Shown one piece after another: positions 25,452 to 34,440 of a DNA stretch of 64,000 nt (positions within the stretch are counted from its first letter, which is position 1; each line of letters opens with the position of its first letter). The position numbers and the translations under genes are program-made. Where the stretch lies: positions 2,666,001 to 2,730,000 of the forward strand of contig NZ_CP068437.1 of assembly GCF_016757755.1 (NCBI RefSeq), in the 5' to 3' direction. The notes below the pieces were generated by a model. That model did no database searches and was not told the DNA's origin. It was given only the letters and a program-made list of their open reading frames with translations. The DNA comes from Shewanella sp. KX20019. GTDB taxonomy: Bacteria > Pseudomonadota > Gammaproteobacteria > Enterobacterales > Shewanellaceae.

Positions 25452-25628
25452 ATGAACTTTAAATCATTATTGACCTTGTTAGGGGTACTGTTAGGCGCAT
25501 GGGCTATCTTCCACTTTAAATCCCAATTGGGATTGCTTATGTTGCCGCTATTTTTTGGATTGGTGTTGTTTGTCACACTCAAGTTGTATCGTTTAATGGA
25601 AAAAGATGACAGTGACAAACCTGAGTAA
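25452..25628 (+). CDS. Small two-helix membrane protein (58 residues)
   Basis: The frame starts MNFKSLLTLLGVLLGAWAIF and ends DDSDKPE. It contains two hydrophobic segments (about 5-20 and 25-43) joined by HFKSQLG, then a charged cytoplasmic-type tail. GAG lies a few bases before the ATG. It stops 30 bp before the proposed dacB start, in the same direction, so it may be the first gene of a dacB transcript. No function is known. The minus-strand frame over the same bases is a shadow. Confidence 0.6.
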   Translation: MNFKSLLTLLGVLLGAWAIFHFKSQLGLLMLPLFFGLVLFVTLKLYRLMEKDDSDKPE

Positions 25629-25658
25629 TTCGCTTTGTTTCTCATAAAGGACAGTACA

Positions 25659-27065
25659 TTGACACTTCGGCATATCGTTTCTACAGCATTGTTTATTACA
25701 CTTCCCTACACAGGGGTTACCGCAGAACAGAGCCTTACTATCCCTTCAAGCACCGCGCTGACAACGTTAAAAGTTGTCTCGACGAATACTGATGTTGTAA
25801 CTCATAGCCAAAATGCCGATAAATTATTCATCCCCGCAAGTACCATGAAATTACTTACAGCTGTTTCGGCAACAGCGGTTCTTGGTAAGAACTTTCGTTA
25901 TCAAACTAATGTTTATGCAGACAACAGCATCCATCAGGGGCAAATTAGAGGCAACATCTATATCACCTTTAGCGGTGATCCCACTCTAACAACCCGCAAT
26001 ATTCAGACGTTATTGCATCAACTTAAAGATCAAGGCCTAGATCATATCACTGGCAACGTTTACTTGGTGGGTGAACAACACGAGAATTACCATGCTCCGG
26101 GCCGCGTATGGGACGATTTAGGGATCTGTTACGCCGCCCCCGTTTCAAGTTATGTGCTGAATAAAAACTGTATTGAAGCTCGGTTTCAGCCCAAACTAGC
26201 AGATGATGCAGGTGTTGTTGAGTTATTAGGTAATGAGCCTGTTATCATTGAAAGCCAAGCCATATTTGATAAAATCGGTAAGCGTGCTATTTGTGACTTA
26301 ACGCTCGCTAGAACCGAGAAAAATAGTTATCTCTTAAAGGGGTGCTACCCAGGTAATAAAGCACTGAAGCTTGCAGTTGCGATCACAGAACCTGGCCTTT
26401 ATGCAAAAGATAAACTGACTCAACTCATTAAGTACAATGACATTAGTATTAACGGCAGTATTTCCTTAGTCCAGCAACATCCAGGTAATGCTCTGTTAAT
26501 CGCTCAGCATCAATCAGAACCCTTAACGACTCTAATCGCTACCATGTTGTTAAAGTCTGATAATTTAATCGCAGATAGCCTGCTCAAGCGCATGGGGCAA
26601 CATCTATTTGGCTCCTCTGGAACTTTTGCCAATGGTAGTGCTGCAATGGCCCAGATTTTAAGCCAGCAAGGTGTCGATCTAAGCTCTGCCAATATTGTTG
26701 ATGGTTCAGGATTATCTCGATATAACTTGCTTAGTGCTAACCAGTTAGTCCAAGTTTTACAGTTAATAGAGCGGGAACCGCACTATAGATACATCATTGA
26801 TGTACTTCCAATAGCCGGTAAAACAGGTACGCTTAAATATCGACATGGCTACACACATGAGCCACTTAAAGATCAGGTAGTTGCTAAAACAGGATCAATG
26901 CTCGGCGTGGCTAATATTGCTGGCTTTATAAAACAAGAAGATGGGTTACAGTCTATTGTTGTTATTTTGCAAAATGGGGTCAGCCCTAAAGCCGATGATA
27001 TAAATATACAGCCCTATGATGTGGCCATTTTAAAACAGCTTCTCAATAACGTTGAGCAAGAGTAG
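25659..27065 (+). CDS. dacB: D-alanyl-D-alanine carboxypeptidase/endopeptidase (PBP4, family S13)
   Basis: I choose TTG 25659 (468 residues), since AAAGGA precedes it by 7-8 bases and the signal peptide then begins MTLRHIVSTALF; the longer TTG at 25635 adds eight residues without a good site. The three penicillin-binding motifs are intact: SxxK (S61-T-M-K64), SxN (S300-D-N302) and KTG (K388-T-G390). The long insertion between SxxK and SxN is typical of PBP4. DacB trims pentapeptides and opens cross-links in periplasmic peptidoglycan. A terminator follows, shared with the convergent acyl-CoA dehydrogenase gene. Confidence 0.9.
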   Translation: MTLRHIVSTALFITLPYTGVTAEQSLTIPSSTALTTLKVVSTNTDVVTHSQNADKLFIPASTMKLLTAVSATAVLGKNFRYQTNVYADNSIHQGQIRGNIYITFSGDPTLTTRNIQTLLHQLKDQGLDHITGNVYLVGEQHENYHAPGRVWDDLGICYAAPVSSYVLNKNCIEARFQPKLADDAGVVELLGNEPVIIESQAIFDKIGKRAICDLTLARTEKNSYLLKGCYPGNKALKLAVAITEPGLYAKDKLTQLIKYNDISINGSISLVQQHPGNALLIAQHQSEPLTTLIATMLLKSDNLIADSLLKRMGQHLFGSSGTFANGSAAMAQILSQQGVDLSSANIVDGSGLSRYNLLSANQLVQVLQLIEREPHYRYIIDVLPIAGKTGTLKYRHGYTHEPLKDQVVAKTGSMLGVANIAGFIKQEDGLQSIVVILQNGVSPKADDINIQPYDVAILKQLLNNVEQE

Positions 27066-27078
27066 ATAAAAAGATAAA

Positions 27079-27114
27079 AGGCGGATTAAGTTAACTTAAC
27101 CCGCCTGCTTTTTA
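27079..27114. terminator. Bidirectional terminator between dacB and the acyl-CoA dehydrogenase gene
   Basis: Stem GGCGG...CCGCC enclosing TTAAGTTAACTTAA, with A-rich and T-rich flanks, between convergent stop codons. Confidence 0.8.
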
Positions 27115-27115
27115 G

Positions 27116-28876
27116 TTAAAAAAGCGCTTCATCAATATCCATTATTGAAGCATCACCCGCAGCAACTTGCGACAAGTGATAATCAGCTTTAGCTAACAGT
27201 TTATCAAAATAAAAACGCGTTAAATGCTGCTTTTGGCGCTTGAAATTATTGTCTTCGTGATCATTGGCGGCATTTGACATCGCCAACCAGAAATATCCAT
27301 ATAGGCTATAGCCAAACGCATCTAGATAATCGACCGCGCAAGCATTGATTAACGCTGGCTGGGAAAGCTTATTTTCATTCACTTCACGACCAATGGTTAA
27401 TAGCTTTTCAAATAACCCCAATACTCTCGCTTTATCCACGCTCGATACATGCTCAAACTGATTAATATTGGCAGTATGCTCAGCAACAAATTCAGTTAAA
27501 GCGTTGAGATTATCGCCAGTTACTTTGCGACCTAAGAAATCGATCGCTTGGATCCCGTTAGTGCCTTCGTAAATCTGTGCAATACGCGTATCTCGCACTA
27601 GTTGCTCGATGCCCGTTTCACGAATATAACCATGACCACCGAAGACTTGCTGTGCCATAATTGCCGCATCTAAACCACGGTCACTTAAGAACGCTTTAGA
27701 CACTGGGGTCAGTAAGCCGACATAGCGGCTAGCTTTGGCTTTTGCTTCCGTATTATCAGAATACTTTGCTAAGTCCAACTGCTGGCCAGTGTAAACTGAT
27801 AACGCTCGACCCGCTTCCGTTAATGTGCGTACTGTGAGTAGCATTCGTTTCACGTCACCATGCACTAGGATAGGGTCGCTCGTAGCCCCCGTTGGAGAGC
27901 CTCCAGCGGCGACACCCTGCACGCGTTCTTTGGCATAGTCTGCGGCCATTTGATATGCTGCTTGTGATGTCCCTAGCCCCTGGATACCAATTGCTAACCG
28001 CTCATAATTCATCATGGTAAACATGCAAATCAAACCACGATTTGGTTTACCAATGAGATAACCTTCTGCCCCATCAAAGTTCATCACACAAGTGGCTGAA
28101 CCTTTGAGACCCATTTTATGTTCAATAGACCCAACGGTAACGCCATTAGCGTCACCAAGGCTATTGTCTTCGTTAACCTTTACTTTTGGCACCAAGAACA
28201 GTGAAATACCACTGGTGTTTGGCAACTTGGCTAATACTAAATGGATAACATTCTCGGTTAGATCGTGGTCACCACCAGTAATGAATATTTTGCTACCGGT
28301 AATATTGTAACTACCATCATCATTTGGCACGGCTTTGGTTCGAATATTACGTAGATCAGAACCTGCTTGAGGCTCTGTCATATCCATCGCCCCGGCCCAC
28401 TCGCCGCTATACATCATTGGCAAATATTGCTCTTTGATCGCGTCAGTACCATGAGCATGTATCGCCAGTGCAGCGCCTGCGGTTAACGAACCATAAAGGG
28501 TAAATGCATTACACGCGCTATAAGCCATTTCATCAACCAGTACGCCAAGCATTTTAGGCATACCCATACCGCCAAGCTCGGGATCACCACATAAGCCGAC
28601 CCATCCGCCTTCGGCATACTGGTCATATACCGCTTTATAACCATCAGGTGTGATCACCTTATCACCTTCATGACGAACACCTTGCTCATCACCACTGCGG
28701 TTAATAGGATGGATCAGTTCTCGACTAATTTTGTCAGCTTCATCTAAAATTGCTGCGGCGGTATCAATATCAACAGATTCTGCCATTGCAGGCATAGCAG
28801 CCCAAGTTTCAGGGGCATTGAATACTTTTTCTAACAGAAAGCGCATCTCGGCTAATGGGGCGTTATAGGGATTCAT
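27116..28876 (-). CDS. Acyl-CoA dehydrogenase with extra C-terminal domain (DmdC/FadE-like subgroup)
   Basis: A 586-residue protein, longer than classical acyl-CoA dehydrogenases (about 380), with the N-terminal extension and C-terminal domain of the subgroup that includes DmdC. AGAMDMTEPQAGSDL and KIFITGGDHD are the FAD/substrate-binding motifs; QQVFGGHGYIRETGIEQ and DTRIAQIYEGTNGIQ are the C-terminal signature. It oxidises an acyl-CoA to the enoyl-CoA and passes electrons to ETF. The substrate chain cannot be read from sequence; DmdC itself acts on 3-methylmercaptopropionyl-CoA. A palindrome with AAAC/GTTT halves sits 21 bp upstream of the start. Confidence 0.85.
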   Translation of the reverse strand: MNPYNAPLAEMRFLLEKVFNAPETWAAMPAMAESVDIDTAAAILDEADKISRELIHPINRSGDEQGVRHEGDKVITPDGYKAVYDQYAEGGWVGLCGDPELGGMGMPKMLGVLVDEMAYSACNAFTLYGSLTAGAALAIHAHGTDAIKEQYLPMMYSGEWAGAMDMTEPQAGSDLRNIRTKAVPNDDGSYNITGSKIFITGGDHDLTENVIHLVLAKLPNTSGISLFLVPKVKVNEDNSLGDANGVTVGSIEHKMGLKGSATCVMNFDGAEGYLIGKPNRGLICMFTMMNYERLAIGIQGLGTSQAAYQMAADYAKERVQGVAAGGSPTGATSDPILVHGDVKRMLLTVRTLTEAGRALSVYTGQQLDLAKYSDNTEAKAKASRYVGLLTPVSKAFLSDRGLDAAIMAQQVFGGHGYIRETGIEQLVRDTRIAQIYEGTNGIQAIDFLGRKVTGDNLNALTEFVAEHTANINQFEHVSSVDKARVLGLFEKLLTIGREVNENKLSQPALINACAVDYLDAFGYSLYGYFWLAMSNAANDHEDNNFKRQKQHLTRFYFDKLLAKADYHLSQVAAGDASIMDIDEALF

Positions 28877-28896
28877 AGTCGACTCTTAAACGGTAG

Positions 28897-28917
28897 ATTA
28901 AAACGGTTGTTTCAAAT
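28897..28917. promoter_or_regulatory. Candidate fatty-acid regulator (PsrA-like) operator
   Basis: An imperfect palindrome around ATTAAAACGG and GTTTCAAAT, with AAAC/GTTT half-sites like those bound by the TetR-type fatty-acid regulator PsrA, lies just upstream of the acyl-CoA dehydrogenase start. The match is judged by eye only. The remainder of the 28877-29307 gap shows no ORF or repeat that I can support. Confidence 0.3.
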
Positions 28918-29307
28918 CTACCAGATAACGCCAAAAAAGAAAGCCTTTTCTTGCTCTATCTTTAACCTGTAAATGCCTTTTGTAGTCTCGAGCAGAGGTT
29001 AACTAAAATCAATTTAATTAAATGATTATGGGCTGTTTTGCTGCCACAGATAATCAACCACTGCTGTGACTATCTCTTGCTATGAAAGCCCCCACACGTT
29101 CAAAACTAATAAAACTGTTAGTTTCCCTAGTTGCTTGAATGCAGTGACACCATTACCCTCCTGCAATTATTAACAAATAAAGCTTATTCAGCTGCCGAAC
29201 CGTCGGCTTAGAAAGCTTTGGCTCATTATCAATTTAATTAGGTCTCTGTTAAGTCGTTGGAAATTGACCACTTGCTTTATGCAAATGGGTAGAATAAATG
29301 GATCACT

Positions 29308-29955
29308 ATGAAACTAATACGTTGTTGTTACATCACGATTGCCACTGCACTATTGAGTTCAATGTCAGTAACTGCGTCGGAAACAAAGCAAAGCAAACAC
29401 CTTGATGATCCAACGCGGATCATGACCAAAATTGGTGCAGGTTATGATGGCGAGCTTACCTTTAACGGTTCCATTGGCTTAGATGAAACTCGAATGCTAC
29501 GCGGTCAGATTAACGCCGATGCCAGTCAATGGCAGTTGGGCGGTTCTTGGTTATTTGAAAAAGGCATATTAAATGCCTATCTCAACGGCCACGAAGAGCG
29601 CACCACGTACAACATTGGTACTTATGTCTCTTTGTCACTAATGGGTGTTGATACAGGCAAATGGATGGTATTCCCGATGGCGGGTGTGAGTTATGTCAAC
29701 GGCAAGAAAGGCAACGATAACAGTACCGGTGCCTATTTAGGCGCTTTTGCCATTCGTCCAATTGATGCTCAGTGGTCGCTAGTTACTTATGCTGGTGGAT
29801 CAATCGGCTCTAACGACTATTCCAGTTATTGGCTTGGCGCAGGAGCCAGTTATAAAATCACAGCTAAACACAGTGTTAGACTTATGGGCTCATTTTCAGA
29901 AGATAACTATCGCACCGATAACAAGCTGAGTATTTCCTATAGCTACGAGATTTAA
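29308..29955 (+). CDS. Small outer-membrane beta-barrel protein, uncharacterised
   Basis: A 215-residue protein with a signal peptide (cleavage near SVTAS) and a mature part of short alternating strands with glycine and aromatic residues (WQLGGSWLFEKGILNAYLNG, GTYVSLSLMGV, YWLGAGASYKI). It ends LSISYSYEI, compatible with a small barrel of 8-10 strands though the last residue is Ile rather than Phe. No specific family is recognised. It is monocistronic and convergent with the SIMPL gene, with 85 bp between stops. Confidence 0.65.
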   Translation: MKLIRCCYITIATALLSSMSVTASETKQSKHLDDPTRIMTKIGAGYDGELTFNGSIGLDETRMLRGQINADASQWQLGGSWLFEKGILNAYLNGHEERTTYNIGTYVSLSLMGVDTGKWMVFPMAGVSYVNGKKGNDNSTGAYLGAFAIRPIDAQWSLVTYAGGSIGSNDYSSYWLGAGASYKITAKHSVRLMGSFSEDNYRTDNKLSISYSYEI

Positions 29956-30040
29956 CGTTACTTGTCATTCATGTTGATTAGGCTAGCTTAGTGGCAAAAA
30001 AGCTTAATCAACAAGAACTTTCTATTTTGTATTTTAACTT

Positions 30041-30757
30041 TTACTTGAGTTCGTATATCGCTAATATTGTTTGGCTGATAGTAATAGTCTCTGGAATAGC
30101 CATTACAAGCTGCACCTTGTTTGTGCTACCTGCACTGTATGAGTATGCTATTTCGTTTAAAGAGAAACCATCAAAACTACTATCGAAAGAACCTTTCGTT
30201 GTAATTCCATAAACAGACTTTACCTGCCTAGATTGTCCTTTAGCCAATGCATCGGCCTTTTTCCTTGCTTTTGTACTGACTTCAGAAAGCAAGCGCGACA
30301 TAATCTCAGTTTTTTTAGTCGATTTAAACTCTGAATCAATGTCCTCTAAGCCATCAATCATTAACAGTTCCACCATTAATTTTGGATATAAACTAAGATC
30401 CATTAGCTCTAGTGTTAACATCTGCATGACTGAGTAGCCCAATATATCTAAGTTATAAGCGCCGTCTTTACGTGCTCGTTCTGCTGATTTGTATATCTGT
30501 GATGAAACTAATTGAGATTCCTGTATTTTATACTTTTTGAGTAGTGCCAGAACTTGTGCCGTTGAGCGGCTCAATGCCTCAATCGATAATTTTGACTCTT
30601 TATTAAAAGCCATTAAACTAAAACTAAGTGTGGCTATATCGGGTTTCACTTGCTTTTCTATTTCTTCATTTACAATGACAAATGGAAAGTGTGGCATAGA
30701 AGAAGCATTACCACTTAGTGGTAGTAAGCTTAACAATAAAATGAGTATTCTTTTCAT
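30041..30757 (-). CDS. SIMPL-domain (DUF541) periplasmic protein
   Basis: A 238-residue protein with a signal peptide (cleavage near LSGNAS). It begins the mature domain with VNEEIEKQVKPDIATLSFSLMA, the typical DUF541/SIMPL opening in which a strand carries V-x-P-D-x-A. YSVMQMLTLELMDLS and the KARKKADALAKGQSRQVKSVYGI block are the usual later features. SIMPL proteins are oxidative-stress-linked periplasmic or outer-membrane proteins, mostly of unknown mechanism. Overlapping plus-strand frames are shadows. It is monocistronic as far as can be seen. Confidence 0.75.
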   Translation of the reverse strand: MKRILILLLSLLPLSGNASSMPHFPFVIVNEEIEKQVKPDIATLSFSLMAFNKESKLSIEALSRSTAQVLALLKKYKIQESQLVSSQIYKSAERARKDGAYNLDILGYSVMQMLTLELMDLSLYPKLMVELLMIDGLEDIDSEFKSTKKTEIMSRLLSEVSTKARKKADALAKGQSRQVKSVYGITTKGSFDSSFDGFSLNEIAYSYSAGSTNKVQLVMAIPETITISQTILAIYELK

Positions 30758-30920
30758 ATCAAAAATCCTTTTTTTATCCGTTCAATGTTTTCAATTCAGA
30801 GGAATAAAATATCCTCTTATTCCTTGATTTTCCCTAACAAAGTACTAAAATTTCGTTGCTAGGAATTTTGAATGTCTCCGCTAGTTATAACGACGTTTGG
30901 CGTAACATTTCAGGTTTGCG

Positions 30921-31224
30921 CTAATCGGGTATAACGTTTGCCCAATTACGGTTCTTAGCCTTATTAATTATAAAAATGAGTAGACCCAAAACAACGAAAA
31001 ATACCTGCTGTATTTTAACATCGTCTGTAACTGTGAGGCATCGTAAACTTGCCGAAGCTACGTGGTAGTGAGATAAGGCGGGTACAAATAGCTAATACCG
31101 ACAACAGGCTTAAAGACCCAAGAACCAAAGATAGATAACCACTGATACGGCCCTCTCCAATGCTAAATTCTTTCGCGGGATCTTTTGCAATGCCTCTTGT
31201 TTTATATTGGTATTGAGTTGTCAT
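30921..31224 (-). pseudogene. Decayed membrane-protein gene (possibly sterol-desaturase N-terminus)
   Basis: A frame from ATG 31224 encodes KEFSIGEGRISGYLSLVLGS, which resembles the N-terminus of bacterial sterol desaturase/fatty-acid hydroxylase proteins, then stops at 31015 after 69 residues. In the next frame the sequence continues as a second hydrophobic segment (VFFVVLGLLIFIINKAKNRN), ending at 30921. A single frameshift would join the two. The histidine-rich catalytic region is absent nearby, so this looks like a remnant. The family call is tentative. Alternatively the 69-residue frame is a short membrane protein. Confidence 0.35.
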
Positions 31225-31345
31225 AATGTTTAGTCGCTCTTGTCACGAGAGTTTGCACACCTTTCTTTATTCGACAGCAAGGAACTTAAACGACCTTAAC
31301 GTAAATAACAAGCAGGTTGAAATATATGCATCTACAACGAGATAA

Positions 31346-31395
31346 TAAGCTCGGTCCTTCTGCCCTATTCGTCATCAATTGAAGGCCCGAGCTTA
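31346..31395. repeat. Long imperfect inverted repeat downstream of the VAO-type oxidoreductase gene
   Basis: 15-bp arms with one mismatch (TAAGCTCGGTCCTTC / GAAGGCCCGAGCTTA) and a 20-nt loop, 63 bp past the stop on the minus strand. There is no T-run, so it could be a factor-dependent terminator or mRNA-stabilising hairpin. Confidence 0.5.
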
Positions 31396-31457
31396 GTGAG
31401 GTTTTAGTTAGATTTTAATTAAGTCCTTAGTTAGGGCTCAGTTAAACAATAATCAGG

Positions 31458-33125
31458 CTAGGGGTTGTAACGCCCAGGAGCCAAAATATTATTGGGGTCT
31501 AACGCAGCTTTAATCTTTTTGACAACTACCCAATGGGGATCATCAGCGGGTAACAACCGCTTTTGTTGATCGACATTCATCCGGTAGGGGATAAAACCAC
31601 GTTTGCAGCCTGTGTCGAACAGTTCATCCAGACAATCCTTTGCGGAAGCCACAGCTGAAAGGTCATTCCTATCAAATAGCAGCGGCACGGTACTATCGAT
31701 ACAGTCATGCTGTAATGCCGTCATTGTTATTAAAGGCTCCACACCATGCTTCAAACAGATTGTGCGCACCATATCGACAAACTCACGGGTCTTAGCACAT
31801 GTCGCCGGGATCAGTGGTGCGTACCAAAGTAAACCACAATTATCTCGAGCTGGATTAAGTAACTTAGCCGACGGTGGCTGATTGTTACGCCAATAGGCAA
31901 GCGGCAGCGCGACCTGATTCGGCTCTCCGCGCATAATCATGGTACTTTTCCGTAGTGTTTCCAGTTGCCGTTTGGGAGCAGTTAGCATCCTTTCGGGCAG
32001 TATGGCGAGCAGTTTACTCGCCACAGCGATAGCCCGCGCAGAGATAAAAACAGCCCGTTTGACACCTAGGCTGTTATTTAATTTGCCCCTTATTGCCTTC
32101 TTTACCGCTTTTACGACCCCTTTCTTGCCGTATAGACTACCAACACAGGTCCAACTGCCAACTTTATAACGCCGCTTAAACTCTGCTACATCAGTATCTA
32201 AGCTTAAAGACAGCTGTTGCTCACTCGGTACCATCATAGACAGCATTCGCCGCGCATCCATGATGTTAATGGAGCCGACTACGCCAGGGAAATCACGTAA
32301 AATTTCTCTAACAAGCGGCAAAACATGGTTAAGATCGGCATCATTTTCACTGAAAAGGTAAAAGGATTGTACCTCCTCAGGTAAATGGGCCAAGCGGATG
32401 CACATGTTGGTAACCACGCCAAAGTTACTTTGCGAAAACAAGCCGTCCAAATAGGCACCAAGTCCCCACTTATATGACTGATCAGCGATCTTGGCATCGG
32501 TATGGTCTAACGAATTGACCGCTGAGCAATAGACACTACCGTCAGGCAACACCACTCGTAAGCGGGTTACTGCGGCAAAATGATCGCAGTAAGGAGTGAT
32601 CCCATAACCTCTTTCAAGTGCATTGCCGACTATGCTGCAACTTGGCCCAGCCCCTGTTACTGGCACCATAAGTTTTACCTTCAATTGATCAAGATGAACA
32701 CGCAAATCTTGCTGTGTCACCCCGGGTTGCAGATTAACGATAGCAAGTTCTTGATTAAGCTCTATCCGTTTAAGCTTGGACAAGTCTAATATAAAGTGCT
32801 CTCGCGCATCATCGACAGGCATCGATGATCCATAGCCCCAATTGTGGCCACTGCTTATTGGCACAAATGCGAGATTAGATTCATTAAGCAGCATGATGAT
32901 CCGTCGAATGTTTTCCTCCTCTATTTTCAAACCATTTTCGGCAACAATTGGCTCAACAATAATGGCACCTAAAAATTGCCGTTGTACCGCAATGGTATTT
33001 GCACCGTAGCACTCTGCGGCGTGTTGACTGCTTAGGCAGCTTACATTCATTAGCTGATTAATGGTTTTGATCACGCTTTGCCAAGCATCGGGACGATTAT
33101 TTTGCGGGCTGTGTTGTTTAGGCAT
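31458..33125 (-). CDS. FAD-binding oxidoreductase of the vanillyl-alcohol oxidase / 4-cresol dehydrogenase family
   Basis: A 555-residue protein with a PCMH-type FAD-binding domain: IVEPIVAENGLKIEEENI, then PISSGHNWGYGSSMP (FAD pyrophosphate loop) and NALERGYGITPYCDH. The cap domain contains YKWGLGAYLDGLFSQSNF, close to the VAO/4-cresol dehydrogenase signature WxxG-x4-G-L-F-x-Q-S-N, and the C-terminus ends with DPNNILAPGRY. VAO-type enzymes oxidise phenolic or other alcohols and amines; some bind FAD covalently. The substrate is unknown. There is no signal peptide. The gene overlaps the upstream GNAT-like gene by 8 bp (ATGCCTAA), so the two are translationally coupled. Confidence 0.8.
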   Translation of the reverse strand: MPKQHSPQNNRPDAWQSVIKTINQLMNVSCLSSQHAAECYGANTIAVQRQFLGAIIVEPIVAENGLKIEEENIRRIIMLLNESNLAFVPISSGHNWGYGSSMPVDDAREHFILDLSKLKRIELNQELAIVNLQPGVTQQDLRVHLDQLKVKLMVPVTGAGPSCSIVGNALERGYGITPYCDHFAAVTRLRVVLPDGSVYCSAVNSLDHTDAKIADQSYKWGLGAYLDGLFSQSNFGVVTNMCIRLAHLPEEVQSFYLFSENDADLNHVLPLVREILRDFPGVVGSINIMDARRMLSMMVPSEQQLSLSLDTDVAEFKRRYKVGSWTCVGSLYGKKGVVKAVKKAIRGKLNNSLGVKRAVFISARAIAVASKLLAILPERMLTAPKRQLETLRKSTMIMRGEPNQVALPLAYWRNNQPPSAKLLNPARDNCGLLWYAPLIPATCAKTREFVDMVRTICLKHGVEPLITMTALQHDCIDSTVPLLFDRNDLSAVASAKDCLDELFDTGCKRGFIPYRMNVDQQKRLLPADDPHWVVVKKIKAALDPNNILAPGRYNP

Positions 33126-34059
33126 AGTCTTGTGCCCCTAATATATGCTGTTGAACCCCTGCAGCACGGGTTATTAGTGGGCGATTCACGCATAGATGAT
33201 TACTGTTATCTCTGAGTAACTCGATTAAGTTAACGTCGTTTAAGCTTCTCTCATCATGCGCACTCTTGGCCCTAAGGTAATTTATTAACTCCTGTTCGAA
33301 GTTAAGCTCGCCTGTCAGGGCTGCACCATTTGAATCACCGAGCTGGCGGCAGAACTCATAGATCTTGGAGCGAGCTGACCGTCCTTTAGCATTTTTTAGT
33401 ACGTAGTCAGTGTGCTTCATAAAGGAGTTTTTAAGGATCCCTTCATCGTTTATCACTTCATGAATAACATCTTCAAACGCGTTGTATCTATTTCGAGCGA
33501 CTTCAGTGATCGGTACGCCGTTAAGATCTGGATACATATTACTGCCAAATTGATAAACAGTTTGAGCAACAATAGGGTTTAGGGTTCTAGTGATAAACGG
33601 CATTGGCTTACCTAAGTTTTCACTTTTGTTCCAGAAAGATAAAACACTGCAAATGATCTGTCTGGCGTTTAACACTGAAAAGAGTTTTCGCTTATTTTTG
33701 AGCTCTGACGCGATCATTGATGAACTGAACAGATAAAGTTGTTCACCTGATGCGGTATATATGTGTTTACCTGAAACATAAGCGCATAACTGCTGTTCTT
33801 TATATACCAACCACAAGTGATCGACATTAATCACTGAACGGTACAGATGGCTTTTTGAAAAGATAGTCTCGCTCAAGGTTTCTCTATGGAGCTGATCTTT
33901 TGAATAGATGTCTAACACTAGCCGTTGAGTTTGTTCAATTATTTTACTGTTGATTGCACTCTGTTTAGATGATGGATTATGGATCTCCTCAATCAAGTAA
34001 TCTTCTAGAACAGATATTCTGTCGCCATAGAAACCCTGGTTTGTTTGAATCCTTTTCAT
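33118..34059 (-). CDS. Uncharacterised protein, possibly GNAT-like, coupled to the VAO-type oxidoreductase
   Basis: A 313-residue protein with GAGGA 7 bases before the ATG. No family is recognised with confidence. Residues 75-175 have a GNAT-like run: a strand pair around LWLVYKEQQLCAYVSG, a strand-helix unit LYLFSSSMIASELKNKRK, and PMPFITRTLNPIVAQTVYQF, which recalls the last strand-helix of acetyltransferases, but the R-x-x-G-x-A loop is not evident. The second half is mostly helical. It overlaps the oxidoreductase gene by 8 bp, so both products probably act on the same compound or pathway. The function is open. Confidence 0.55.
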   Translation of the reverse strand: MKRIQTNQGFYGDRISVLEDYLIEEIHNPSSKQSAINSKIIEQTQRLVLDIYSKDQLHRETLSETIFSKSHLYRSVINVDHLWLVYKEQQLCAYVSGKHIYTASGEQLYLFSSSMIASELKNKRKLFSVLNARQIICSVLSFWNKSENLGKPMPFITRTLNPIVAQTVYQFGSNMYPDLNGVPITEVARNRYNAFEDVIHEVINDEGILKNSFMKHTDYVLKNAKGRSARSKIYEFCRQLGDSNGAALTGELNFEQELINYLRAKSAHDERSLNDVNLIELLRDNSNHLCVNRPLITRAAGVQQHILGAQDYA

Positions 34060-34357
34060 TTAACACTTCCTCAGTATAGAACTATATGTTGTCTACACTC
34101 GCGCTCCATCGCAATATCTCGCATCTGAAGGCGAGTTTGACAGTCTCTGGACAGTAACCATTTCTATATTGGTTCCAGCCATTACATATAATAATTAATG
34201 AGTTACGCGGTGAATGGAAGCGTTATGGTTAATCAAGATAAGAGTGTGAGTAGTTCAATACACAGATGTGAACTGTAATGTTTCGATGCGAAATACTACA
34301 GCTCTAGCCGTGGACTGAAGAATAATCAGGGGCATGATAAGGTTTATTTTTCGGCAT
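34060..34357. other. Intergenic region upstream of the GNAT-like/VAO pair
   Basis: About 300 bp of low-complexity, AT-rich sequence that should contain the pair's promoter. No ORF, repeat or known operator was found by eye. Confidence 0.4.
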
Positions 34358-34395
34358 AAAAAAACCGCAATGAATAATTCATTACGGTTTTATTT
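34358..34395 (-). terminator. Rho-independent terminator of the DUF2058 gene
   Basis: On the minus strand, AAAACCGTAATGAA / TTCATTGCGGTTTT (one G-T pair) followed by a T-run, about 45 bp past the stop at 34441. Confidence 0.85.
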
Positions 34396-34440
34396 CAACA
34401 AGCCACGGTTAATGTGGCCTCAGGACGGTATTAGCACTGG

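Noticed and set aside
25388..25645. Minus-strand frame of 85 codons before dacB
   Set aside because: The plus strand carries a better small membrane-protein frame (25452-25628) over the same bases.
29991..30212. Plus-strand hydrophobic frame of 73 codons
   Set aside because: It is a shadow antisense to the SIMPL-domain gene.
30880..30960. Sequence with GTTATAAC/TAAC elements as an integron attC site
   Set aside because: The paired core sites do not have the required order and spacing, and no integron integrase or cassettes are present; the recombinase at 8412 lacks the integron integrase signature as far as I can see.
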